Shown piece by piece: positions 1 through 7,085 of a DNA stretch of 11,423 nt; position 1 is the stretch's first letter; each line of letters opens with the position of its first letter. The notes beneath the pieces were generated by a model, which saw only the letters and a list, made by a program, of their open reading frames with translations, ran no database searches and was not told the DNA's origin. This DNA comes from an uncultured Mycoplasmatota bacterium. Its GTDB lineage: Bacteria > Bacillota_I > Bacilli_A > Mycoplasmatales > Mycoplasmoidaceae. The stretch covers positions 1-11,423 of the forward strand of contig CATAWQ010000026.1 of NCBI GenBank assembly GCA_949500635.1, given 5' to 3'. The translations under genes were made by a program, and so were the position numbers.

Positions 1-131
1 ATTGAATGATAATGCTATAAATACGAAGGGAACCAATAGATAATGAAAAAAACTTTTTATAGCTTTGGGCATATATTAATAATATTATATAAATAAAATT
101 ATATAATTTATAATTAGAAATATTAACAATA
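1..131. other. AT-rich flank upstream of ackA with ambiguous partial reading frames
   Basis: On the + strand one frame is open from base 2 and stops at TAA 41-43 (last residues LNDNAINTKGTNR). It could be the tail of a gene that starts before the window. On the - strand an ATG at 72-70 opens a hydrophobic frame (MPKAIKSFFHYLLVPF...) that runs off the window edge. It has no ribosome binding site. I cannot decide between them, and neither is recognised. Bases 72-131 are almost pure A/T and contain TATAAT at 102-107 and again at 109-114. Either could be the -10 box of ackA. There is no Shine-Dalgarno sequence before the ackA ATG. Confidence 0.3.
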
Positions 132-1325
132 ATGAACAAGAAAATTTTAATTATTAACGCTGGTAGTAGCTCACTAAAATATAAAGTATTTTTAGAAAAA
201 AATCATAAAGTCATTTGCTATGGTATTTGTGAAAGAATAGGGATTGACGGTAATTTTAAAATTAATTATTTAGATGGTAAAAAATTTAAAAAACACGAAA
301 AAAAAGATAGTATTAAAGATCACACTGCTGCAATTGATCTAATTTTAAAACAAATGAAAACTTACAAGATTTATAATAAAATTACCGAGTTTTGTGGTAT
401 TGGTCATAGAGTTGTAAATTGTGGTACAGCTTACACTGATTCTGTTCTTGTAAATAAAAAATGTCTAAAGGTTATTGAAGAACATATTCCTGTAGCTCCG
501 TTACATAATCCTCATGAATTAAAGGTTATTAAAATTTTTATGGAGAAATTACCAAAGGTAAAAAATGTTGCAGCTTTTGATAATTGCTTTCATTCAACAA
601 TTCCTGAAATAAATTATAGATATGCAATTGATAAACAATTAGCTGACAGATGAGAAATAAGAAGATTTGGTTATCATGGAGTTTCATATAAATATATTAC
701 AAAACAAATGGAAAAAATTCTTCATAAGAAACAAGTAAATTTGATTGTTTGTCATATTGGTAATGGTGCTTCTATTTCTGCAATTAAAAATTCAAAATCT
801 TATAACACTTCAATGGGTTTAACACCATTAGAAGGTTTAATGATGGGAACTAGATGTGGTGATATGGACCCATCTGTTGTAGTTTATTTAATGAGAAAAG
901 GCATGAATGACAATCAAATAGATGAACTTTTAAATAAAAAATCAGGTTTACAAGGAATTGTAGGTTCATCAGATGTTCGAGATGTATGCAGTAAATTTGA
1001 AAAAGGCAATACAGATGCTAAACTTGCATTAACAATGTATGTTAGAAGGATTGCTAAATATATTGTTACATATGCAAATGAGTTGGAAGGTAAGGTTGAT
1101 GCTATTGTTTTTACGGCAGGTGTTGGCGAAAACCAAAACTATATTGTTAATGAAACCTGCAAAAACATTAAATTGTTTAACACAGAATTAAATGATAAAA
1201 AATTACTTGAAAAATATAATCATTACATTTTAATTTCTTCTAACAAAGCTACTTACCCTATATATAGAGTTAGAACTGATGAAGAATTAATGATTGCTAA
1301 TGATGTTAAAAATTTAACAAAATAG
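132..1325 (+). CDS. ackA: Acetate kinase
   Basis: This cytoplasmic kinase makes ATP and acetate from acetyl phosphate and ADP, the last step of the Pta-AckA pathway and an important substrate-level ATP source in fermenting mycoplasmas. The frame is 397 residues, the usual family length, provided TGA at 651-653 is read as Trp174. Seen in order: N-terminal phosphate-binding INAGSSSLK (residues 8-16), GHRVV with the substrate-binding Arg93, HNPHEL (125-130), the FDNCFH segment with Asp150, GYHG with His181, HIGNGAS, the TRCGDMDPS loop, FTAGVGEN and RTDEELMIA near the C-terminus. Asp150 and His181 match the catalytic positions known in the family. Small deviations are FDNCFH where FDTAFH is common, and YHGVSY for YHGTSH. 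No pta is visible beside it. The start is the first ATG that gives the complete N-terminus. The next gene follows after 2 bases. Confidence 0.96.
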
Positions 1326-1327
1326 TT

Positions 1328-1471
1328 ATGACTAATAAGCAAAAAAAACTACAAAATGACTTAGAAAAATTCATTGCAGAATTAGATAAAAACCCACGTT
1401 GCCATAATAAAAAATGCTGTGATGGTGAAGGAATTTGCATTACTTTAGAAGATCTTAAAAAGTCTCGCTAA
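1328..1471 (+). CDS. Small four-cysteine protein, unknown function
   Basis: A 47-residue frame begins 2 bases after the ackA stop and ends just before the terminator, so it is probably the last gene of the ackA transcript. The N-terminal half is lysine-rich and likely helical (MTNKQKKLQNDLEKFIAEL). The C-terminal half has cysteines at residues 25, 30, 31 and 37 plus a histidine at 26, in the segment PRCHNKKCCDGEGIC. This spacing suggests metal or Fe-S binding, but I do not recognise a named family. No Shine-Dalgarno sequence is visible. Translation may depend on re-initiation after ackA. That the frame is real is supported by its tight placement between ackA and the terminator and by the cysteine clustering, which is rare in such AT-rich sequence. 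No function is claimed. Confidence 0.65.
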   Translation: MTNKQKKLQNDLEKFIAELDKNPRCHNKKCCDGEGICITLEDLKKSR

Positions 1472-1489
1472 TTTTTTATATGAAAAAAT

Positions 1490-1514
1490 AAGTGCTTAAG
1501 TAAGCGCTTTTTTT
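1490..1514 (+). terminator. Rho-independent terminator after ackA and the small Cys gene
   Basis: AAGTGCTT at 1490-1497 pairs with AAGCGCTT at 1502-1509 (8 bp with one G-T pair, plus a possible A-T at the loop base). The loop is 4 bases or shorter, and a run of seven T follows (1508-1514). It lies 18 bases after the small gene's stop and about 60 bases before the mraZ promoter, so it separates the two transcription units. Confidence 0.85.
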
Positions 1515-1553
1515 ATTTTCAAAAAATATTAAATTTAAAAAATTTAAAAAAAA

Positions 1554-1581
1554 TTCACAAATTTTATGTTTTATGTATAAT
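1554..1581 (+). promoter_or_regulatory. Promoter of the mraZ-rsmH-ftsA-like-ftsZ operon
   Basis: TTCACA at 1554-1559 (five of six matches to the -35 consensus) is separated by 16 bases from a perfect -10 TATAAT at 1576-1581. Predicted transcription start is near 1588, giving a leader of only about 24 bases before the mraZ ATG at 1612. This is the best sigma-70 type promoter in the window. Confidence 0.75.
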
Positions 1582-1607
1582 AAATGTTAATAAGTGGGAT
1601 AAAGTGG
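1581..1607 (+). promoter_or_regulatory. MraZ operator boxes (10-bp-spaced tandem repeat)
   Basis: TAAGTGG at 1591-1597 and AAAGTGG at 1601-1607 are spaced exactly 10 bp apart. A weaker third unit, TAAATGT, lies in phase at 1581-1587. MraZ proteins are known to bind direct repeats of AAAGTG[T/G] upstream of their own gene, including in mollicutes. The array overlaps the end of the -10 box and the expected transcription start. Its last box sits where the mraZ ribosome binding site would be, so bound MraZ could control both transcription and, indirectly, leader composition. Autoregulation is inferred. Whether it activates or represses cannot be read from sequence. Confidence 0.75.
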
Positions 1608-1611
1608 TAAT

Positions 1612-2046
1612 ATGATTTTCTTAGGAACACACAATCATAACTTAGATTCTAAAAATAGGTTATCAATGCCTGCGAAATTTGTGCAGGCATTAGGTAGTGA
1701 TGTTGTAGTATCAAAAGGCTTTGATTGTTGTTTAGAAGTAAGAGATGCTAATTCTTTCAATGACTATGCAATGAAATTAAGTGCACTAGCACAAAATAAA
1801 AAAGATACAAGAATTGTAACAAGACAATTATTAGCGAATGCTACTGATATTAAACTAGATAATGCTAAAAGAATTTTGATTCCTGGTAATTTATTAGCTG
1901 AAGCAAAAATTTCTAAAAGTGTGACAATTATAGGTGTTGGGAATAAAATAGAAATCTGGGATACAGACACCTACAACAAATATAAATCTGAAACTGACAA
2001 GGTGTTTGAATCTGTAGCTGATAAGTTAAATGAAGATAATGAATAG
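1612..2046 (+). CDS. mraZ: Transcriptional regulator MraZ
   Basis: MraZ is an AbrB-like DNA-binding protein that forms a ring-shaped oligomer and regulates the division (dcw) cluster it heads. The 144 residues match the family length. The family has two repeated halves, each with a DXXXR motif. Here these are DSKNR (residues 12-16) and DNAKR (83-87), each followed by a hydrophobic-Pro stretch (LSMP and ILIP). The N-terminus MIFLGTHNHNLD is typical and fixes the start. TGG is used for the only Trp, unlike other genes here. The stop lies inside the next gene, so translation is probably coupled to rsmH. Its own predicted boxes lie directly upstream. No good Shine-Dalgarno precedes the ATG; GTGG of the last MraZ box is the nearest purine-rich stretch. 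Confidence 0.95.
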   Translation: MIFLGTHNHNLDSKNRLSMPAKFVQALGSDVVVSKGFDCCLEVRDANSFNDYAMKLSALAQNKKDTRIVTRQLLANATDIKLDNAKRILIPGNLLAEAKISKSVTIIGVGNKIEIWDTDTYNKYKSETDKVFESVADKLNEDNE

Positions 2047-2965
2047 TTTACATAATCCAGTTTTGCTTAATGAATCAATAAAATATTTGTCAATCAAACC
2101 GAATGGCACCTACATAGATTGTACTTGTGGAAGGGGTGGACATACAAATAGCATTTTGTCTTGTTTAAATGAGAACGGGAAGATTGTTTGTTTAGACACA
2201 GATATAGAAGCATATGAATATTTGTGTAAGAAATATCATAACAACATTAATGTTATTTTGGTTAATGACAATTTTAAAAATATTAAGATGATCTTAAATA
2301 AATTAAACATTTCAAAAGTAGATGGTATTATTGCCGATCTTGGTGTTAGTTCTCCAATGTTTGATAATGCTGATCGAGGATTTAGTTATCATCAAAATGC
2401 AAGACTTGATATGAGAATGAATCAAAATGATTCATTAGATGCTTATAAAGTAATTAATGAATATGATTCTAAACAATTAACAAGAGTTTTTAGACAATAT
2501 GGTGAAATATCAAATCCAAAGAATGTTGTTAAAGGAATTATTTTTTCCCGCAAAGATCATCCTATTGAAACAACTGGTGAATTGGTAGATATTATTAAAA
2601 ATAATATTAATAAAAAAGAATTATTTAAATCTAAACACCCAGCTCGTATTTTCTTTCAAGCAATTAGAATTGAAGTAAATCATGAATTGGATAATTTAAA
2701 AAAGTTATTGATTGATGGAATTGATTTATTAAATAAAGATGGTAGAATGGTTATTATTACTTTTCATTCTTTAGAAGATAGGATTGTAAAACGTTTTTTT
2801 AATGATGTAACTGTAACACATATTCCTAAAGAGGTGCCGATTATGAATACTTCAACTAATTTTGAGGTATTGACCAAGAAACCAATTGTTTCTTCAGAAG
2901 AAGAAATTAAATTAAATAATCGTGCACGCAGTGCAAGGTTAAGATGTTTAAGGAGGTGTAATTAA
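2030..2965 (+). CDS. rsmH: 16S rRNA (cytosine-N4)-methyltransferase RsmH
   Basis: RsmH (MraW) uses S-adenosylmethionine to methylate N4 of C1402 in the 16S rRNA P-site region. The 311-residue frame has the full set of family motifs: SAM-binding GRGGHT (residues 34-39), CLDTD (54-58), IADLGVSSPMFD (101-112), DRGFSY and LDMRM (126-130), FFQAIRIEVNHEL (208-220), FHSLEDRIVK (245-254) and the basic C-terminus RARSARLRCLRR. It contains no Trp. The frame overlaps the end of mraZ by 17 bases. A second ATG at 2039, which overlaps the mraZ stop by 8 bases, would give MNSLHNPVLLNE and is an equally reasonable start, since neither has a clear ribosome binding site. The stop TAA shares one base with the next ATG. 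Confidence 0.95.
   Translation: MKIMNSLHNPVLLNESIKYLSIKPNGTYIDCTCGRGGHTNSILSCLNENGKIVCLDTDIEAYEYLCKKYHNNINVILVNDNFKNIKMILNKLNISKVDGIIADLGVSSPMFDNADRGFSYHQNARLDMRMNQNDSLDAYKVINEYDSKQLTRVFRQYGEISNPKNVVKGIIFSRKDHPIETTGELVDIIKNNINKKELFKSKHPARIFFQAIRIEVNHELDNLKKLLIDGIDLLNKDGRMVIITFHSLEDRIVKRFFNDVTVTHIPKEVPIMNTSTNFEVLTKKPIVSSEEEIKLNNRARSARLRCLRRCN
2951..2959 (+). promoter_or_regulatory. Strong ribosome binding site of the FtsA-like gene
   Basis: AGGAGGTGT, encoded by the final Arg-Arg-Cys codons of rsmH, lies 5 bases before the ATG at 2965. It is close to the full complement of the 16S 3' end. It fixes the start and contrasts with mraZ and rsmH, which lack one. Confidence 0.85.
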
Positions 2966-4230
2966 TGTATAACTTGAAAAATGTGTATGGAGTAATTTCA
3001 TTTAACAAATCAAGAATTAAAGTTCTTGTTGTTGAACGTGCAGATTCTGGCAAAATTAATTGTTTATACAATAATTGTATCAGTTTAAATTATTTAAATG
3101 CAAACAATGAATTTATTAATAAAGAAGAGTTATCTAAGACATTGTTAAATATTTTAACCAAAGCAGATGAATTCATAGGTATCGTTGTTAAACGATACAT
3201 TGTAAATATTAGTTATATGCCAATCGAAATTGTTAAAAATATTTCGGTAGACTATGAAATTAAAATAAATAAAGAATTAGACTTAGCAGATTATATGTCT
3301 TACACTTCTAAAATTAACTTTTTAAACAACAATAGTGATAAAACTATTATTGATTTACATCCATATTTATGAACATTAGATGGAATTAATTATAGTGAAT
3401 TTCCTTATGGTAAAACTGGAAAAAATATCAATTTTGAATACTATGCATATGTGGCTAACAGTCAATTTGTTAAAGCATTTAAAGATTTAGTTCATGCATG
3501 TAAAGTTTCGATTATTGATTTTATTAATAATCAATTATCATTTGGTGGTTTGTTAACCAGATGTAATTTAGAAAAGAAAAATGTAGTAATTGATGTCAAA
3601 AGCGATAGTTCTACAATTAACTTTTATGATACACACAATATTTTAGTTTATTATGAAACTTTAAATTGAGGTAGTGACTGAATGATTGATCAGTTAAGAC
3701 ACAAATTTAATATTCCAGAAAATGTTAATCTAATTCCAATTATTGATTCATTGGAAATAATTAATATAGTTGATTCATCAACATCATTAATTAATGTACA
3801 TAAACCTAAGTTCTTAAATTTAATGTGTGCTTCAGCTGGAGAATTAACAAAGTATGTTAAGATTATTAATCAAAAATTTATAAATACTATTCAAAATAAA
3901 ATTGATGATATTTTGTGTCGTAAAAACGAATTATCTTATGATCACATATATTTAAATGCAAACAATATGGGATATAGTTTGTTAGATATTTCTACTAATA
4001 TCAATTATGAATTTTTTAGAACCAATATTATCGGAATTGACGACAACAATATTGATGTATTAGTAGGCTCAATTGAACACACATACAATATTCAAAAAAC
4101 CAAGAAACATATTAAATATAGCATTGATCCTTACGTTTCTCAAGAATATGTTAACAAAAATGTTAAAAGAGATGTGTTATTAAACATAGGTTTAATAACG
4201 ACAAAATGATCTGCTAAATTAGGAGGATAA
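2965..4230 (+). CDS. Divergent FtsA-like (degenerate actin-fold) division protein
   Basis: A 421-residue frame containing four TGA-Trp codons (3370, 3667, 3679, 4207) sits where ftsA stands in dcw clusters. Order of segments parallels FtsA: YGVISFNKSRIKVLVVE (residues 8-24) lines up with the first phosphate loop; the segment around residues 50-90, INKEELSKTLLNIL...VKRYIVNISYMPIEI, resembles the FtsA-specific 1C subdomain; VVIDVKSDSSTINFYD (207-222) lines up with the second phosphate loop (usually IDIGGGTTD), followed by the GSDWMIDQL helix. The nucleotide-binding Asp and Gly residues are largely replaced, so ATP binding is doubtful. The protein stops about where the FtsA core would end, with no obvious C-terminal amphipathic anchor. 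It has a near-perfect Shine-Dalgarno (AGGAGG at 2951-2956) and its ATG overlaps the rsmH stop by one base. The FtsA assignment is an inference from position and weak motif similarity; annotators may call such genes hypothetical. Confidence 0.75.
4221..4226 (+). promoter_or_regulatory. Strong ribosome binding site of ftsZ
   Basis: AGGAGG lies 7 bases before the ftsZ ATG at 4234 and forms part of the last Leu-Gly-Gly codons and stop region of the preceding gene. It fixes the ftsZ start, even though that start adds an unusual N-terminal extension. Confidence 0.85.
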
Positions 4231-4233
4231 GAT

Positions 4234-5682
4234 ATGGACATATTAAATCAAATTATTAATAAAATTGAAGATAACAACAAACCCAAACAAAAGGTTGAAA
4301 CAACATTTCAAGCAAATTTTAATACTAACCCATTAAAAGGTAAGTTTTTAAACAATCTAGATAATATCGAAGAGAGTGTTGGTAACTTTGATATTAAAAT
4401 TTTTGGTGTAGGTGGTGCAGGTTGTAATGTTATCAAGCATATGAAAAATGCGCGTCCATGAGCTGATAATGTAGATATTTTTGCTTTTAATACAGATGTT
4501 ACGGCTTTACGTAAAATAAGCAACTTATCAAATGTTTACCTATTAGGAAAAAAGATTTTAAGAGGAAGTGGTTCTGGTGGCGATCCTTACACTGGAAAAA
4601 TGGCTGTTGAAGAAGATAAAGAAAATATTAAAAATACCTTAAAAGGAACTGATATATTATTTTTAGTTGCAGGTCTAGGAAAGGGAACCGGAAGTGGAGC
4701 AACCCCAGAAATTGCAAGAATAGCAAAAGAAATGGGAATTTTAACAGTAGCTGTTGTAAATTTGCCTTCAATTAATTCAGAGGGAAACACTGTTTACCAA
4801 AATGCTTTATTACATTTAAAAGAACTAAAAAATAATGTTGATTCAATAACAACTATAAGTAACGATTTAATTATTAAAAATAGTGGTGATGATATTTCGT
4901 TTATGAAGGCTTTTGAAAAGGCTAATGAACAAGTTACAAACACTATAAGTGAAATTTGCGACATGATTAATATTGCAACAGAAATGAATATTGATTATGC
5001 AGACTTAAAATCATTTTTTAAACAATCAAAAACTTTTAGTTTTGCTTCAGTTCTATTAGACAAGGAATATTCAGAAACAACTATTAAAAACGCTATTTGT
5101 TCTTCGCTACGTACTTCCTACACTGACATTAATATTGATAACGCTGATAAGATTATTGTTAATTTAAAAATTAATGATTTAACACCACCTACAATTATTA
5201 ATGATGTAACAAAAACTTTTAAATCTATTACTAAAAATAATGAACTTTCATTAGTTTGTGGTGTAGATTACACTAAAAATAAAAACGTTAAAATTTCATT
5301 ATTAGTTTCTGCAAAAGAAGATTTAAATAACAAAAAAGATAATATTGAAGAAGATGAAGATTTTAAATTTAATTCTTATAAAGAACAAACACAACAAAGG
5401 ATTTTTAATGAGAATGAAAACTTTAATTCAACAATCAATTTAAGAGAACATGAGAATAAGGACATAATTGATTCAAAAGAATTAGAAACTTTTAAAACTA
5501 ATTATCATAAGACATTTATTAATAAGGAATCTTTTTTAGAAAAAGATAATTTAAATAATCATCAAAGACAAGAAGTATTGAAGTCAGATGAATGCGTAAA
5601 TTTAATCACTCAAGCAATGACTGATGTTTTAAAAACAACAACTCTTGCTATGAATATGGAAGATAAATCTAAAGATAATTAG
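4234..5682 (+). CDS. ftsZ: Cell division GTPase FtsZ (divergent)
   Basis: FtsZ is the tubulin-like GTPase that polymerises into the division ring. The frame is 482 residues (bacterial FtsZ is usually 350-400), with one TGA-Trp at residue 76. Seen: nucleotide loop FGVGGAGCNVI (57-67), FNTDVTAL, LRGSGSGGDPYTGKMAVEE, the signature glycine loop as GLGKGTGSG (147-155; usual core GGGTGTG), VVNLPSINSEG, and the catalytic synergy loop NIDYAD (252-257; usual NxDFxD). A roughly 50-residue N-terminal extension precedes the fold. After about residue 360 comes an acidic, Asn/Lys/Glu-rich tail without the usual C-terminal anchor peptide that binds FtsA. The key Thr and synergy-loop Asp residues remain, so GTPase activity is plausible. 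It ends the operon 23 bases from a convergent gene. I see no clear terminator. Confidence 0.93.
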
Positions 5683-5705
5683 TTAAAAGTAGAAAAAATT
5701 AATTA

Positions 5706-6743
5706 TTAAGCTTCAGCTTCTCAACCACTAGATGGAAAATTACCTTTAGTTTTAATTCAGGCTAAAAAATCGCCAGAACCAATTGATGGATTTAAAGATT
5801 TAACTTTTCCTGTAGATGAAATACTAGAAAATACATTTTGATTAATACTCACTATAGAGTCATAGTTATTTGGTAAATCTCAAGCAATATAGTTTAATGA
5901 TTGACACATATTAAATGCAGCGTTATTAATTGAATTTAAATTACTTGAAAAAGTTATAGAAGTTATATTTTTACAATAAGCAAAACTGTTTTCACCAATT
6001 GTTGTTAAACCACTCGGGAAGTTTACAGAAGTTATTGATGAACAAGCAAAAAAAGCTTCTCTACCAATTGAAGTAATATTATCAGGGATTTCTATATCTC
6101 CACATGCTAAATTTCCTACTACAATAGATGAACTATTTCAAGAAGTTTGTCCATTTTTACCAGCAATTACCGCTTTTCCTTTTGGTCCTAGTTGCTCAAC
6201 ATGATAATAGTCATTATCAATTTTTATATCTTTAATTGAATTACATTCTTGAAAACCAGATGTGGAAATACTTGATAAATTTGTACACTTAGATAGATCA
6301 ATGGAAGTTAATGATGTACAGTCTAAAAAAGCATCAGAACCAATTGATGATAAATTAGCACAATTAGATAAATCAACTGTAGTTAATGATGAACAGTTAT
6401 TAAATGCACCATCACCAATTGAAGAACAATTAGAACCCTTAGCAAAATGTAAGTTTTTAACAAAATCTGGAATATCACCATCAAAAGCTCATTCAAAAAT
6501 ACCTGTTACTCTTGCAGGGATTTTCATAGTGTTATATTTGCTATATGCATTCGGATTAGTTAAAAAATCTGCAGTAAAACTATTCAAAATTCCATTTGAA
6601 TCAATATCATAAACTTCTTCTGGTAATGGATTTAATTTAATAGATGATGACCCACAACTTGTAGTTAGAAATGGAATTGATGTTGCAAACCCAATTCCAG
6701 ATGCAATACATAAAACAGTTTTTAGTAATTTTTTATTTTTCAT
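5706..6743 (-). CDS. BspA-like leucine-rich-repeat surface lipoprotein
   Basis: A 345-residue secreted lipoprotein, read with TGA as Trp. Residues 1-29 form a lipoprotein signal: basic MKNKK, hydrophobic core, then TTSC with Cys30 as the predicted lipidated residue. After a Ser/Asn-rich spacer come leucine-rich repeats of the LRR_5 (BspA/treponemal) kind. Two consecutive 25-residue units begin at residue 107 with SSIG..AF..C.SLT..DLS.C.NL, followed by a degenerate third. A second cluster appears after a linker (IEIPDNITSIGREAFFACSSIT..., TTIGENSFAYCKNIT, SINNAAFNMCQSL). Such proteins decorate mycoplasma surfaces and often mediate adhesion or antigenic change, but the ligand here is unknown. 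The start is chosen for its AGGAG (6755-6751) and its signal peptide. Longer in-frame starts at 6761 and 6806 would put non-signal residues in front. The promoter region holds an A19 tract. Confidence 0.88.
6276..6425 (-). repeat. Two tandem 75-bp coding repeats (LRR units)
   Basis: On the coding strand, bases 6425-6351 and 6350-6276 are direct repeats of 75 bp, 58 of 75 bases identical by eye. Each encodes one 25-residue leucine-rich repeat beginning Ser-Ser-Ile-Gly. A diverged third unit continues downstream. Such units can expand or shrink by recombination. Confidence 0.75.
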
Positions 6744-6764
6744 ATTTTTTCTCCTATTCATATA

Positions 6765-6770
6765 TTTATA
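6765..6770 (-). promoter_or_regulatory. -10 box of the lipoprotein gene
   Basis: Reading the minus strand, TATAAA occupies 6770-6765. It lies four bases (CGAG) downstream of the A19 tract and 10 bases upstream of the AGGAG ribosome binding site. Predicted transcription start is near 6758, giving a leader of about 15 bases. No canonical -35 is present: the position 17 bp upstream falls inside the A tract, and the nearest TTGA-type hexamer (TTGAGT, 6806-6801) is 30 bases away. Confidence 0.6.
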
Positions 6771-6774
6771 CTCG

Positions 6775-6793
6775 TTTTTTTTTTTTTTTTTTT
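6775..6793 (-). repeat. A19 homopolymer in the lipoprotein promoter
   Basis: Nineteen consecutive T on the + strand, hence A19 on the coding strand of the lipoprotein gene, sit directly upstream of its -10 box. Runs this long slip during replication. In Mycoplasma hyorhinis vlp genes a poly-A tract between -35 and -10 switches expression by its length. The same architecture here suggests phase-variable expression; this is inference. Confidence 0.8.
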
Positions 6794-6819
6794 GAAAAAA
6801 ACTCAAAAAACAACAAAAA

Positions 6820-6843
6820 CATATTCAAAATAGTTTGAATATG
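6820..6843 (-). terminator. Terminator of the 63-residue gene
   Basis: CATATTCAAA (6820-6829) and TTTGAATATG (6834-6843) form a perfect 10-bp stem with a 4-base loop. On the minus strand it is followed by T5-G-TTG-T6, a U-rich tail, while on the + strand no T run follows. It therefore ends transcription of the small gene and insulates the lipoprotein promoter just downstream. Confidence 0.8.
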
Positions 6844-6893
6844 TTCAAATTTAAGTGTAAAATTAACGCTTGATGTTTAAAAAAAACAAAAAT

Positions 6894-7085
6894 CTATCTT
6901 GCTTTTCTTTTATTTTGTCTTTCTACTCAATTTGCAAATTGTTCTTTATCTTTTAAGTAAGTTTCAGGCATTGGTTTAGAATAGTATTCTCTTTTACGTA
7001 ATCAAGAATTATTTCTAAATTCATTTCATTCTGTTTCAGACATTGATTTAATTTTATCTGCTGTTACAATTGTATTTTTTGACAT
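6894..7085 (-). CDS. Small hypothetical protein, 63 residues
   Basis: A short frame with three tryptophans, all coded by TGA (TEWNEF, NSWLRK, ANWVER). It is therefore invisible under the standard code. It starts MSKNTIVTADKIKSMSETEW and ends in a basic tail, ERQNKRKAR. It has no signal peptide, membrane segment or cysteine, so it is a soluble, strongly charged protein. I do not recognise the family. Reality is supported by an AAGGA ribosome binding site (7095-7091) at good spacing, a TATAAT at 7111-7106, a dedicated terminator after the stop, and good mycoplasma codon use. It is transcribed divergently from sdaA out of a shared AT-only region, which could imply linked regulation but does not prove a shared role. 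Nucleic-acid binding is possible from its charge but is not claimed. Confidence 0.75.

Noticed and set aside
132..1325. ackA, the FtsA-like gene, ftsZ, sdaA and tkt as frameshifted or nonsense-broken pseudogenes
   Set aside because: Every break is a TGA codon with the reading frame and family similarity continuing directly after it, so TGA is tryptophan here.
1764..1970. Minus-strand frame inside mraZ
   Set aside because: It is antisense to a clear mraZ, with no ribosome binding site and no recognisable family.
4308..4523. Minus-strand frame inside the 5' part of ftsZ
   Set aside because: It lies wholly opposite conserved FtsZ motifs and has no start signals.
4587..4790. Minus-strand frame opposite the FtsZ glycine loop
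   Set aside because: Its composition is the complement of the conserved FtsZ motif codons.
6262..6612. Plus-strand frame opposite the LRR lipoprotein
   Set aside because: Its apparent repeats mirror the leucine-rich repeats on the other strand, and it has no ribosome binding site.
6744..6806. Earlier starts for the lipoprotein that translate the A19 tract into lysines
   Set aside because: They place a charged leader before a complete signal peptide and bypass the AGGAG site at 6755-6751. Coding-level slippage was therefore set aside in favour of a promoter role.
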